64,000 bases of DNA from Bacillota bacterium (GCA_023411215.1 JAEYOY010000015.1:76833-140832); one strand, 5' to 3'; shown: positions 48,105 to 56,507, counted from the first letter of the stretch. Notes: generated by a model not told the origin, from the letters alone. Translations and numbers: made by a program.

Positions 48105-48272
48105 TTGAGGAACCATGAATATTACATTGATCGGACCGCCGGGGAAGCAATTAGGAGAACAGACCGGTCCGGAGTGAAGAAAGAGCAGCATATGCCCTGG
48201 GTTGACCGGCTGACCTATCGGATCGGAGAAGTGATTAAGTTTTTAATATGTTTAATGGTAATAATAATTTAG
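48105..48272 (+). CDS. Small protein with hydrophobic C-terminus
   Basis: A TTG start with GGAGG 7 bases ahead opens a 55-residue frame: a charged first half (RNHEYYIDRTAGEAIRRTDR) and a hydrophobic end (IKFLICLMVIII) able to anchor in a membrane. It starts 12 bases after the sigma gene and is probably co-transcribed. No homology recognised. Confidence 0.45.
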   Translation: MRNHEYYIDRTAGEAIRRTDRSGVKKEQHMPWVDRLTYRIGEVIKFLICLMVIII

Positions 48273-48331
48273 TAATAAATGTAATGTCATAATCATATAC
48301 TTTATATTGGCAATAATATCATATATTTTAA

Positions 48332-48376
48332 CACTGTTTCATACTATTTCATGCTATTTCGTATTATTTTATGCTG
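48332..48376 (+). repeat. Four ~10-bp direct repeats ahead of the abi promoter
   Basis: TTTCATACTA, TTTCATGCTA, TTTCGTATTA and TTTTATGCTG follow one another without gaps, just upstream of the -35. The helical phasing suggests protein binding or intrinsic DNA curvature. Confidence 0.5.
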
Positions 48377-48383
48377 ATTTTTG

Positions 48384-48412
48384 TTGACAGTTTTAAAAGC
48401 AAATGGTATATT
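48384..48412 (+). promoter_or_regulatory. Promoter of the ncRNA-abiF unit
   Basis: A perfect TTGACA (48384-48389), a 17-base spacer and TATATT (48407-48412). The predicted start is about 48419, just before the structured leader. Confidence 0.75.
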
Positions 48413-48418
48413 GTCTTT

Positions 48419-48484
48419 AGTGATCGTGTTACAGAGACCTGAGAGGCCTGTAACCTGAGGGGGCTCCTGCGGGGGCCTTTTCTC
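48419..48484 (+). ncRNA. Structured leader / small RNA upstream of abiF
   Basis: About 65 nt. GTTACAG/CTGTAAC forms a 7-bp stem (48428-48454) with an inner CCT/AGG. A GC-rich hairpin GGCTCC-TGCG-GGGGCC with TTTT (about 48462-48481) then looks like an intrinsic terminator. It lies between a strong promoter and abiF, so most transcripts may stop here as a discrete RNA. This is the layout expected for an RNA partner of an HEPN RNase. Confidence 0.55.
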
Positions 48485-48513
48485 ATATATATTTATCTAC
48501 AAAGGAGTATCCT

Positions 48514-49491
48514 ATGCAGAATGCTGCGATGTCAGGAAAGCCATTTTTAACTTATGATCAACAAATAGATAAGTTGGAAAAAGAAAAAGGGCTTATTATA
48601 AATGATAAAGATAGTGCTCTTAAACTATTAAAAGAACACAGTTATTTCGCTCTTATATCAGGATACAAACAACCATTTAAAGATGGGGATGGAACATATA
48701 AAAAAAATACAAAAATAGAAGATATCTCGATTTTATATAATTTTGATGACCAATTACGTTCTATTATTTTAAGGTATATTCTACTAATTGAAAAACACAT
48801 AAAATCATTGATAGCATATTCGTTTTGTGAAGTTTATGGAGAAAATCAAAACTGTTATCTTGATACCACAAAATATAACTATACTCCATCCAATCAATTA
48901 GGGATTAATGAACTAGTTAATAGACTATCGAGTATCGTAAGTGATCCGGGAGATTGTAAGTACATTTTTTATCAAAAGAAAACATATGGAAATATACCTC
49001 TGTGGGTAATGATGAAAGCATTGACACTTGGAACTGTATCAAAAATGTATAGTTATTTGCCGCAAAGCATACAGTGTAAAGTTTCAAAGGAGTTTGCTCA
49101 TGTGAATGAAAGCGAATTACTGCGTATGTTGGATTTGTTATCTCGTATAAGAAATGTATGTGCACATAATGAAAGACTTTTCGACTATAGATATAATAAA
49201 GGAGCCATAAATGATACATATGCTCATGCTGATTTGAAGATTAAAAAAAAGGACGGCCAGTATGTTTATGGTAAGTCGGACTTATTTGCGGTATTGATTA
49301 CATTGAAACATCTTTTAACTGAATTGAGATTTCAAAACATGATTGATGATGTAAATGAATGTTTGAATACTTTATTAAGAGACACGCGACAAGTTCAACG
49401 CTTCCAAATATATAAATTTATGGGGTTCCCTGAAAATTGGTATGATATAAAGACGAGTCCTTTGACTGAAATTAAAGATGATAAAAAGTAG
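48514..49491 (+). CDS. Abi_2 (AbiF/AbiD-type) abortive-infection HEPN protein
   Basis: 325 residues of the Abi_2 family. It opens with PFLTYDQQIDKLEKEKGLIINDKDSALKLLKEHSYFALISGYKQPF, the family's hallmark N-terminus. It ends with an HEPN-type R-x4-H motif in LLSRIRNVCAHNERLFDYR (around residue 212), a metal-independent RNase active site. Members stop phage growth by killing or arresting the infected cell, presumably by RNA cleavage. AAAGGAGT precedes the ATG. It is preceded by its own promoter and a terminator-ended small RNA, and followed by a terminator (49499), so it is a separate module. Confidence 0.88.
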   Translation: MQNAAMSGKPFLTYDQQIDKLEKEKGLIINDKDSALKLLKEHSYFALISGYKQPFKDGDGTYKKNTKIEDISILYNFDDQLRSIILRYILLIEKHIKSLIAYSFCEVYGENQNCYLDTTKYNYTPSNQLGINELVNRLSSIVSDPGDCKYIFYQKKTYGNIPLWVMMKALTLGTVSKMYSYLPQSIQCKVSKEFAHVNESELLRMLDLLSRIRNVCAHNERLFDYRYNKGAINDTYAHADLKIKKKDGQYVYGKSDLFAVLITLKHLLTELRFQNMIDDVNECLNTLLRDTRQVQRFQIYKFMGFPENWYDIKTSPLTEIKDDKK

Positions 49492-49498
49492 AGATTCA

Positions 49499-49527
49499 GG
49501 CACTTGCTCCGGCAGGTGTCTTTTTTT
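49499..49527 (+). terminator. Terminator after abiF
   Basis: GGCAC-TTGC/GCAG-GTGTC hairpin followed by seven Ts. Confidence 0.75.
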
Positions 49528-49529
49528 GA

Positions 49530-49558
49530 TTGCGGAAAAATGGAAAAAGGTGTATAAT
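49530..49558 (+). promoter_or_regulatory. Promoter of the ATPase-effector operon
   Basis: Perfect TATAAT (49553-49558) with a weak TTGCGG -35 (49530-49535) at 17 bases. The gene starts 51 bases later. Confidence 0.5.
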
Positions 49559-49608
49559 TGTGGAAGATTATATACTGCTATTTATTATAAATTCAGGAGA
49601 AAAATAAT

Positions 49609-51408
49609 ATGAAAAACACATTAGAATTAAAGCAATTTGTTAATGATGATGACTTCATACAAAATATGAATTTAGCATTCTCTGACTTACGTGCGGATTA
49701 TGAACTTACAATGGATTCGTCTGATACAAAAATCACTGAGCTAACAGCGCTACATGTAGATATTAAAAATCATCTATCTGATTTAACAGCCTTTTCAAGA
49801 AATTCTAGTGGAACTATATCTGGCCTTAGGGGAACCGGTAAAACCCATCTGCTCTTACTTGCTCGCAATAATATAAACTCATCTCTATGGAAAGATGAAA
49901 AATCTAACAATCTTTGCATTTATTTAAATATGAAACGCATTTGTATACCTGAAACATTCTCTCAGGATTTATACAATAGAATATTTAGTGTATATATATA
50001 TAATGAATTAGCTAAGCAATTACTACAAATTTTACTGACATTCACTAAAGAGACTGTAATAGATCGTCTGATATCAAAGTTTGATTATACAGAAAAGAAG
50101 TTAAAAAAGAATATAGAATTAGTAATTAAGAATCTATATGAAATGCAAATAATTGCAAAGAATGGAAACGAAACATATAATAGTTTATCAATTGGAACAT
50201 GTGAAGCTGAAGAATATGATCATACACTATTTCACCTGACAACTAAGCTGAACGAGTCGTTAAGCTTACAGAACTTCAAGGCCGGTATTGAAATTGATAC
50301 GGAATACTTAAGTGAATTATCACATCGATTAAAAACAAACAATACATATACACAGTTTCTAAACTTCCAAAGCGTTAGACATCATTTGATCGAGATTATA
50401 AATCTTTTACAATTGGATTCGATAACGTTTTATGTTGATGAATGGGAAAAAATAAGTTATAACCCATTAATTCAAGAATACACGTCGTTCTATATTGATA
50501 GAATATTGGATACACCTTTATATTTCTGGATAAGTATAGTACCTTATAGAGGAAACCTGTATTATCTTGATAACGGGGCAGATTTACAGCATCAGATTAA
50601 CTTAGATGATAGTTTAGTATATGAGGCCTCAGATCGTGATCGAATTCTATGCCTCACATATTTTAAGAATTTAATAAATAATAGATTAAGTCTTTATTTT
50701 GATGATGAAGATATTAATTATAACTTGTTATTTAATAATGACGATAATTTCGAAAAATTAGTATTAGCAGGTATGGGTAATACAAGAGATTTTGGAACAA
50801 TGCTTTTAAAGTGCTGGTCTGAGTACCAGACATATCGTAATTCACCAATGGCGCAAGGCCGACCTTATAAATATATAGCTCAACCTATGATTGTTGAGGC
50901 AATAAAAGATAATGGCGATAAAAAGATGACGAATATTCAAAACAACCCCAATACTATGAAAGCGTGGAATGATGTGAAAAATTTCTGTCTTCAAAAAAAA
51001 TCAAGCCATTTTTCTGTTGAAGAAAGCGGTGAAGATTTGGAGTGCTTCAGAGCTCCCGAATTCTCAGACTTGATATATCATCGACTCTTACACTTTAGAA
51101 AAGCTCATGTCCCAGCAAAAGATGCGGAAACAGAAAATAAATTATCTATATATGCAATAAATTATGCTGCGATTTATTCTTTGCATTCTCAGGATCGTAA
51201 AATCACTTTTGTTACAAAATATGAAATCATTCATGACAGGGTAAGAAGGTATATTTATAAACCGAGTTCGGTTTTGAATAATATTAAGATCACAACAGGA
51301 GAGTTGTTTCCCTGTATTAATTGTCGGGCCTCAATCAATGTGACAAAAATGAAAGCTGCCTGGGAAAAAAATTCATGTCCGTTCTGTGGCGACGCTATCC
51401 ATAATTAA
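49609..51408 (+). CDS. P-loop ATPase with C-terminal zinc ribbon, probable defence-system sensor
   Basis: 599-residue protein unlike any named family I can recall. The N-terminal domain has Walker A GLRGTGKT (residues ~72-79, Lys78) and a STAND/ORC-like Walker B in ITFYVDEWEK (~273-282). ISIVPYRGNLYYLD and an arginine-containing GMGNTRDFGTML follow, as in AAA/ORC-type ATPases. The middle is helical. The last ~40 residues form a zinc ribbon, CINC...CPFC, which could bind nucleic acid. The downstream gene encodes a nucleotide-processing effector fold, so the pair may sense infection (ATPase) and respond (effector). It is strongly AT-rich, has its own promoter and lies at the cargo end of the element. 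Confidence 0.7.
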   Translation: MKNTLELKQFVNDDDFIQNMNLAFSDLRADYELTMDSSDTKITELTALHVDIKNHLSDLTAFSRNSSGTISGLRGTGKTHLLLLARNNINSSLWKDEKSNNLCIYLNMKRICIPETFSQDLYNRIFSVYIYNELAKQLLQILLTFTKETVIDRLISKFDYTEKKLKKNIELVIKNLYEMQIIAKNGNETYNSLSIGTCEAEEYDHTLFHLTTKLNESLSLQNFKAGIEIDTEYLSELSHRLKTNNTYTQFLNFQSVRHHLIEIINLLQLDSITFYVDEWEKISYNPLIQEYTSFYIDRILDTPLYFWISIVPYRGNLYYLDNGADLQHQINLDDSLVYEASDRDRILCLTYFKNLINNRLSLYFDDEDINYNLLFNNDDNFEKLVLAGMGNTRDFGTMLLKCWSEYQTYRNSPMAQGRPYKYIAQPMIVEAIKDNGDKKMTNIQNNPNTMKAWNDVKNFCLQKKSSHFSVEESGEDLECFRAPEFSDLIYHRLLHFRKAHVPAKDAETENKLSIYAINYAAIYSLHSQDRKITFVTKYEIIHDRVRRYIYKPSSVLNNIKITTGELFPCINCRASINVTKMKAAWEKNSCPFCGDAIHN

Positions 51409-51529
51409 AATGCTTTATATTAAGTCAAACAGACGATTGTTGAGACATTGTTGAGATGAGATATATAAGATACATAATGAACAGAGAAAATACTGGTCTT
51501 ACAATGCATTAATAGGGGGATACAATTAT

Positions 51530-52426
51530 ATGAATAATCAAAAAAAATGTTTTGTCATTACTCCGATAGGAAGTGAGGATGACCCAATAAGAAGACATAT
51601 TGATGGTATAATTAGAGCTGCAATCAGACCAGCTTTGAAAGATAATTATGAGGTTTTAGTAGCTCATGAGATGCCTAATATAGGATCGATAACTAAGCAA
51701 ATAATAAATGAAATATTTACAAGTGATTTAGTCATTGCTAATTTAACTAATACAAATCCTAATGTTATGTATGAATTGGCTTTTAGACATTGTATAGGAA
51801 AGCCTATTATACAAATAGCTGAAAAAGGCACACGTATACCATTTGATATAGGAACCGAAAGGACGATACTTTATATAAATGATTCGCAGGGGGTCTTAGA
51901 TCTAAAAATAGAAATAGAAAAGTTTGTTAGCGAAATTGATTTCTCTAAAGAGTATCAAGGACCGATTTATGACGTTTTAAGATCTATAAATTATGAAAAT
52001 AATTTAATAAATGAAAGTAATATTGTTATGAATGGTTCTGCTGGAAATAAAGATATCTTAAGGTACTTAGTTGATAAAATAGATATACTAGACCAGAAGC
52101 TTAACAATAATAGACGATCGATTAAGGAAATAAATGAAAATGATTTAGGTAAAAAAATATATGATCTACATAATAAATTAATGGAGGATAAAAATTTTAG
52201 TAAAAAGTCCTTATATGAAGCATTAAATACTGTAAAGAAATATGAACAGGAACTTGCAGAAGCTAATTATAGCAGTGAGGATAAGGAAGTATATGCTAAG
52301 TTAATAAGAAATTGCTATGGCTTCATAAATCTGTATATGCAGGACATTGACAGTATGATCGAAAATCTTAGGTATAATGATAAAAAATTAATTAACGGAC
52401 TTCCAACGGACACAAATCTCAAATGA
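51530..52426 (+). CDS. NDT/TIR-like nucleotide-processing effector protein
   Basis: 298 residues. The N-terminal ~140 begin KKCFVITPIGSEDDPIRRHIDG and continue DLVIANLTNTNPNVMYELAFRH (Glu82) and GKPIIQIAEKG. This Rossmann-like pattern is shared by nucleoside deoxyribosyltransferase-like and TIR-like domains, where the Glu in NVMYELA is the likely catalytic residue attacking an N-glycosidic bond of NAD+ or a nucleotide. The C-terminal ~150 residues are helical with coiled-coil character and may mediate assembly. It lies 121 bases after the ATPase gene on the same strand and is probably co-transcribed. GGGGA precedes the ATG. The family call is by motif only. Confidence 0.65.
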   Translation: MNNQKKCFVITPIGSEDDPIRRHIDGIIRAAIRPALKDNYEVLVAHEMPNIGSITKQIINEIFTSDLVIANLTNTNPNVMYELAFRHCIGKPIIQIAEKGTRIPFDIGTERTILYINDSQGVLDLKIEIEKFVSEIDFSKEYQGPIYDVLRSINYENNLINESNIVMNGSAGNKDILRYLVDKIDILDQKLNNNRRSIKEINENDLGKKIYDLHNKLMEDKNFSKKSLYEALNTVKKYEQELAEANYSSEDKEVYAKLIRNCYGFINLYMQDIDSMIENLRYNDKKLINGLPTDTNLK

Positions 52427-52502
52427 TATGAAATTACATGACAGTTCACAAAACAATATTTAAATATGAAACGCTGTAAGCATTGATTTATAAGGCTTAG
52501 CT

Positions 52503-52538
52503 AGAAGTGACAAGAATATGTGAGAAGTAACAAAAAGT
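52503..52538. repeat. Two AGAAGTRACAA repeats beside attR
   Basis: AGAAGTGACAA and AGAAGTAACAA lie in direct orientation just inside attR. They are candidate arm sites on the opposite side from the AACGGACA set. Confidence 0.35.
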
Positions 52539-52549
52539 ACTTTTCAGAA

Positions 52550-52596
52550 CTCCAAAACCGCAGGTCGTGGGTTCAAATCCTACTGCCCCTGTAAAT
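52550..52596 (+). repeat. Attachment site attR (47-bp direct repeat)
   Basis: Exact copy of 36699-36745, containing the 3' half of tRNA-Trp but not its 5' half. It marks the right end of the satellite-like element and the left edge of the mosaic beyond. Confidence 0.9.
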
Positions 52597-52645
52597 ACAG
52601 AAAAGTTCACTCGTAAGAGTGGACTTTTTTGTATTTATCAAGAGA

Positions 52646-52797
52646 CAGTTGATTCGAGCCCGCAACCTGCGGAGCATGGTCGGGACGCCTCGGAACGAGG
52701 CGGTGGTCAACATCCTACTGCCCCTGTAATGAGAAAAGCCTTAGAAATCAATGGTTTCAAGGCTTTTTTGTTATATAAAAATGGCGAGTGTAATCAA
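52646..52797. repeat. Inverted tRNA-Trp remnant, stem-loop, and second partial att with terminator
   Basis: Read on the minus strand, 52646-52672 resembles the tRNA-Trp T-arm region (CCGCAGGTTGCGGGCTCGAATC). A CGCCTCG/CGAGGCG hairpin follows. Then comes a direct partial att, ATCCTACTGCCCCTGTAA (52712-52729), a CCTTAGAAATC/GGTTTCAAGG-type terminator and the motif AGTGTAATCAA (52787-52797). The first ~65 bases recur at 62528-62590, and the last ~85 at 57117-57200. Confidence 0.7.
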
Positions 52798-52919
52798 AAG
52801 GTAAGCGCTCTATAATACAGTGCCTTGTTTTAAAAGTACCGTTCATGAGAAAATCTCTTTATCACACTTTTTGTACTTTTCACACTTTGGTGTGAAAAGT
52901 TAGAATTATGGAGATTTTC

Positions 52920-53310
52920 ATGAGTGAAAGTAGAAAGCTAATTAATAAATACCGTCTGGAGCAATGGACTGCCATCATCCAGGAACGAATCAGCAGATAT
53001 ATCTTCAAAGCCCTCGCCATAGTTTCCTAAAGTTGTTTCTTTGATACCGCCTCAACCGGTACCCGAAACCATCAGCTCCGGTACAGCAATTATTCTTAGG
53101 ACAATAATATCACACTTGAAATTCAGGATGGTGCATCAGATATCATTATTGAAAGGACTCTTAAAGTCCTACGGCATTTATGTTAAGTGATATCTCGAAG
53201 GCACAGGGAATTTAATCGTAGAGACCGCAAAGGCCAATGGTCTCAATGTATCTCTTTTCATTTTTAAAGGCACCCAGTTATAGATCGCTTACATCAAAAG
53301 TGTAATCAAA
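52920..53310 (+). pseudogene. IS66-family remnant (tnpA start, tnpB scrap, tnpC end)
   Basis: At 52920 the frame reads MSESRKLINKYRLEQWTAII, the opening of the IS66 accessory protein TnpA, and breaks soon after. Later pieces read DISKAQG, as at the start of TnpB, and VETAKANGLNV, as near the C-terminus of the IS66 transposase. Large internal deletions and stops show it is dead. A perfect CTTTTCACAC/GTGTGAAAAG hairpin lies just upstream (52877-52900). The remainder of the 52816-53531 gap has no other gene. Confidence 0.65.
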
Positions 53311-53333
53311 GCTTGCAGGCGCCAGTAGAATAA

Positions 53334-53357
53334 GGTCATAGGAATAATCCTACGACC
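53334..53357. repeat. GGTCATAGGA hairpin, copy 1
   Basis: GGTC-TAGGA/TCCTA-GACC stem, nearly identical to 57237-57260. Both copies are preceded by AGTGTAATCAA motifs. Confidence 0.6.
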
Positions 53358-53567
53358 TATCAATAACGCAACGTCTTCGGTAAATCAATCAACTATTGAT
53401 AATCAGCTACAGGAAAGCTATAATAAGATATATAATACGAAGTAATACCTATACAAGAGGTTAATTATAAATAGTAATAAATCTATACTGAAGCAAAACT
53501 TATTACTCCTACTATTTAAGGGAAATACTACATGCTTTTATTAATATTTAGAAAGGTTGTGTGGAAT

Positions 53568-53894
53568 ATGTACAATGATGAGATTACTGAGATTAAGGAT
53601 AAACTAATAATTACGATTAAGCCAAAGAAAATATTTTTATTTGGTTCTTATGCTAAGAATACTCATACGGAAGAAAGCGACTATGATTTTTATCTAGTTG
53701 TGCCTGATGATGCCGGAGATAAAATAGAGTTGTCTCAGAAAGCATATAAGTCACTTCGGGGAATCAGAAAAAGACCGGTTGATATTGTGGTAGGCTATGA
53801 AAGCTCTTTTGCAGTGAGAAAGGATGAAGAAACGTTAGAGAAAGCAGTCTTATCAGAAGGAGTATTGTTGTATGCAGAATCAGAAAATCGTTGA
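53568..53894 (+). CDS. MNT-type nucleotidyltransferase-domain protein
   Basis: 108 residues. It contains the minimal nucleotidyltransferase signature GSYAKNTHTEESDYDFYLVV (GSxA...DxD, around residues 24-43) and a later acidic VDIVVG. Such proteins act as antitoxins that AMPylate or otherwise modify the HEPN toxin encoded next door. The ATG at 53568 is preferred over the in-frame start at 53532, because MYNDEITEIK is the usual opening and AAAGG lies ahead. It overlaps the following HEPN frame by 23 bases. Confidence 0.8.
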   Translation: MYNDEITEIKDKLIITIKPKKIFLFGSYAKNTHTEESDYDFYLVVPDDAGDKIELSQKAYKSLRGIRKRPVDIVVGYESSFAVRKDEETLEKAVLSEGVLLYAESENR

Positions 53895-54260
53895 GGAATG
53901 GATGCAATTTGCTGAAATGGACTACAAAACAGCAATTATTTATACGAAACAATGTATCCAAAACCATTGGAGATTATATGTTATCATTGCCAGCAGACTG
54001 TTGAAAAATTGTTAAAAGGCGTATTGGTAGGGGAAGGACAGCAAATTCATAGAACACACGATTTAGGAATCCTTGTGGATCAATTGAGTGCATTTATCGA
54101 AATACCGGAAAATATTTTAGATATTTGTGATAACTTAACCCCATATGGCGTTAAAAATCGTTATCCTCAGGAACTATTTATTGAAGAGCACCATGTCAGC
54201 AAGGCAATTGATGAAATGAGACTAGTCTATATCTGGACTAAATCACTAAATCATAAGTAA
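53872..54260 (+). pseudogene. HEPN-domain protein, frameshifted partner of the MNT protein
   Basis: From the ATG at 53872 (GGAG 9 bases ahead) the frame reads MQNQKIVEEWMQFAEMDYKT, a typical HEPN start, and then loses register. From about 53934 the other frame continues NYLYETMYPKPLEIICYHCQQTVEKLLKG to a natural stop at 54260. One base missing in the GCAAT run at 53933-53936 would restore a ~130-residue HEPN protein (PF05168-like). Without it the toxin is probably inactive, or only a 102-residue fragment from 53952 is made. A sequencing error is possible. Confidence 0.75.
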
Positions 54261-54398
54261 AGTATTTCTTTAACGCTATTCACTATGTATTATGAGACTA
54301 GATAATCGCTGTGATAATCCACCAAGTTAGTGTATCCTTTGCTCTGGTAAAATGATATACAATTAATTTGGAAAATATCTGAAGTGGAAGGGGATTAG

Positions 54399-56501
54399 AT
54401 GAAAGCATACCAAATGAAAATCGTGATTAAAAATTCAAAACCACCTATTTGGAGAAGATGTATCATTCCGGCAGGTATTACATTTTCACAGCTTAGCATA
54501 ATATTGAATAAGGTTATGGGGTGGTCCGGTTATCATTTATCAGAGTTTGAGTTTTACCATTTACAGCTCCAACTCAGGGAAGATGATGAAATACATGATT
54601 TTGTTCCGTTGTGGGATTTTGATTTATTGGATTCCTCAAAAATATATATTAATGAATACATGGAGCAACAGGAGTGGTTTACCTATACCTATGATTTCGG
54701 TGATGACTGGCAGCACAGGGTTACCATAGAGAATATTATTGAAGACTATCCGAATAATTATCCTCAGGTTATTAAGTTTAAAGGTGATTGTCCAATTGAA
54801 GATTGTGGCGGTATTGAGGGATATTATGAATGTATCGAAGTGATTGGAGATTCTGATAATCCTGAAAGCAATGAGCGAAGAGCATGGGCGGAGTCACAGG
54901 GCTATGGATTTACCTATGACATGGATGAAGTAAACGAGGATTTAAAAGAGACTTGCTATGTTGTCTTAGGTAAGGGCGATAAACGAAAGCAGCGAGAGAT
55001 ATATGAAGATATGTTCAATAACAAATTAGGATTGATCGGATCAAAGACAGCAAAAAACAAAGAGCCGAAGCTACAGTCAAAGAGGCATAAAACCGATGAT
55101 ATGCTGCAGAAAATAGCCGATATGGCTATTCAAATTGCTGAGCGCAGATCATCATTGGATAATACCAAGAAAATCAAAGCTTCCCATTCTGAGGATTTGT
55201 TGGAAGGGGAGTTTATTCGGTCAGAGGCTAAGAAATATATTGAAGAACTGTTGTCAAGTGCTAGCAATCAGAGAGAAATTCTATTATTTGATATATTGTA
55301 TTCTTATAATAAAGAAGATTTGAAAGAAATGGCATTTATTTATGAGTTAGGAAAGATATCGTCTTTAAAAAAGGCAGAATTGGCGAAACGTCTTAGTGAT
55401 AAAATGCTTTTGCCGGAGATGATGAGAGATGCCTTTCTTGTATTGACGGATGATGAAATTAATGCATTTGAAAAAGTAATAGATTATAAGGGAATCTATT
55501 ATATGAAGGAGAAGGAGATAGAATTATTTCAAAATCTTATCAATACAGGATATATTGGAGTTCGGACAGACAATCAGGTTGATGTACCGGACGATGTGAT
55601 CAAAGGTTACCAGCAGTTGAATACCAACGATTTTAAAAACTTGCGAAGGCGAATTAGTTGGCTGGTAGTATGCTTTGATGTGGCAACGTGGTTCTATGGA
55701 GCAGTCCCGTTGAATGTTATGGTTAAGGTTTTTAATCAACGAAATGGATTAAAGACAGACAAGCATTTACTACTAGAGGATTATAAAAAGATACCGAAGG
55801 GGCAGAAGGATTTTTCTCTGGTAGACAATTTATTTGTTCATAGAAATCTGTTAAAAAACGATAATTATATATATCTAATGCGTAATCAAGGAAACAAGGA
55901 TTATTACATTCCCACAGAAGATGAGATCTTAGATATTACAACGAATGGTTTTATTACGAATGATTCCGATATTAAAGAGCTGTTTATATATTTCGTTCAT
56001 CACCTAAAAGTCGATGATGAAGAGGCAATTGTACTTAACAGAACTATTTGGCAAGAAATAAATTCCGGATCTGAAATAAATAATATATTTGATATTATTA
56101 ACGAAAAAGGGATTTGCTTTAATAGTCAGAATGACTTAAATGAATTTATCCCCATTTTGAACAAGCTCTGGAATAATACTCGAATGCTACTAAATAGAGG
56201 CTTTAAACCAAGTGAGCTTTTTAATGAAGAAAGGAAACATCTTCGTCCATTAAGTCCAGGAAATATGCCCACAATTATCCCTGGGAGTAGTGCAGCTGCA
56301 AAGTTGTTAATGGAAAGCAAGGAGCATATTGAGAAATTGGGTTTCCCAATTGATTTTGACACTAATGCAAAAGAAATGCCTGTATATTCAATGTCATCCG
56401 GTATTAATGGATCAATAGAAATGAAGACGAAAAAGATATATCCGAATGATCCATGTCCTTGCGGTAGTGGTAAAAAGTATAAGAAATGCTGTGGGAGGTA
56501 G
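54399..56501 (+). CDS. pRiA4b ORF-3-like protein with C-terminal SEC-C motif
   Basis: 700 residues. The N-terminal ~190 match the plasmid pRiA4b ORF-3 family: MKIVIKNSKPPIWRRCIIPAGITFSQL...VMGWSGYHLSEFEF, then YTYDFGDDWQHRVTIE and CPIEDCGGIEGY. The middle (~200-660) is mostly helical and contains a SAP/Rho-like stretch near ISSLKKAELAKRLSDK. The last ~20 residues are a SEC-C zinc motif, PNDPCPCGSGKKYKKCCG. Function is not established; such proteins are common accessory genes. It lies 6 bases before the cysteine-cluster gene, so they are probably co-transcribed. Confidence 0.8.
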   Translation: MKAYQMKIVIKNSKPPIWRRCIIPAGITFSQLSIILNKVMGWSGYHLSEFEFYHLQLQLREDDEIHDFVPLWDFDLLDSSKIYINEYMEQQEWFTYTYDFGDDWQHRVTIENIIEDYPNNYPQVIKFKGDCPIEDCGGIEGYYECIEVIGDSDNPESNERRAWAESQGYGFTYDMDEVNEDLKETCYVVLGKGDKRKQREIYEDMFNNKLGLIGSKTAKNKEPKLQSKRHKTDDMLQKIADMAIQIAERRSSLDNTKKIKASHSEDLLEGEFIRSEAKKYIEELLSSASNQREILLFDILYSYNKEDLKEMAFIYELGKISSLKKAELAKRLSDKMLLPEMMRDAFLVLTDDEINAFEKVIDYKGIYYMKEKEIELFQNLINTGYIGVRTDNQVDVPDDVIKGYQQLNTNDFKNLRRRISWLVVCFDVATWFYGAVPLNVMVKVFNQRNGLKTDKHLLLEDYKKIPKGQKDFSLVDNLFVHRNLLKNDNYIYLMRNQGNKDYYIPTEDEILDITTNGFITNDSDIKELFIYFVHHLKVDDEEAIVLNRTIWQEINSGSEINNIFDIINEKGICFNSQNDLNEFIPILNKLWNNTRMLLNRGFKPSELFNEERKHLRPLSPGNMPTIIPGSSAAAKLLMESKEHIEKLGFPIDFDTNAKEMPVYSMSSGINGSIEMKTKKIYPNDPCPCGSGKKYKKCCGR

Positions 56502-56507
56502 ATTATT

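Larger units (their letters stand above)
36699..52596. mobile_element. tRNA-Trp-integrated phage-satellite-like element (about 15.9 kb)
   Basis: Bounded by exact 47-bp direct repeats. Gene order from attL: integrase and repressor on the minus strand, then all rightward: XRE activator-like, excisionase-like, replication initiator, helicase, small phage proteins, J-domain protein, cold-shock-like protein, HK97 capsid, cos-like site, RES protein, sigma factor, AbiF, ATPase, NDT/TIR-like effector, attR. Terminase, portal, head-tail, tail and lysis genes are absent. Own replication and regulation with a single capsid gene fits a satellite (PICI-like) or a reduced prophage. The cargo end (48.5-52.4 kb) is visibly more AT-rich than the core genome. 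Confidence 0.85.

Noticed and set aside
52646..52672. Functional tRNA gene on the minus strand
   Set aside because: Only the T-arm region resembles tRNA; no full cloverleaf can be formed.
52567..52815. 82-residue frame across the attR region
   Set aside because: It spans attachment-site and terminator sequences and has no ribosome site.
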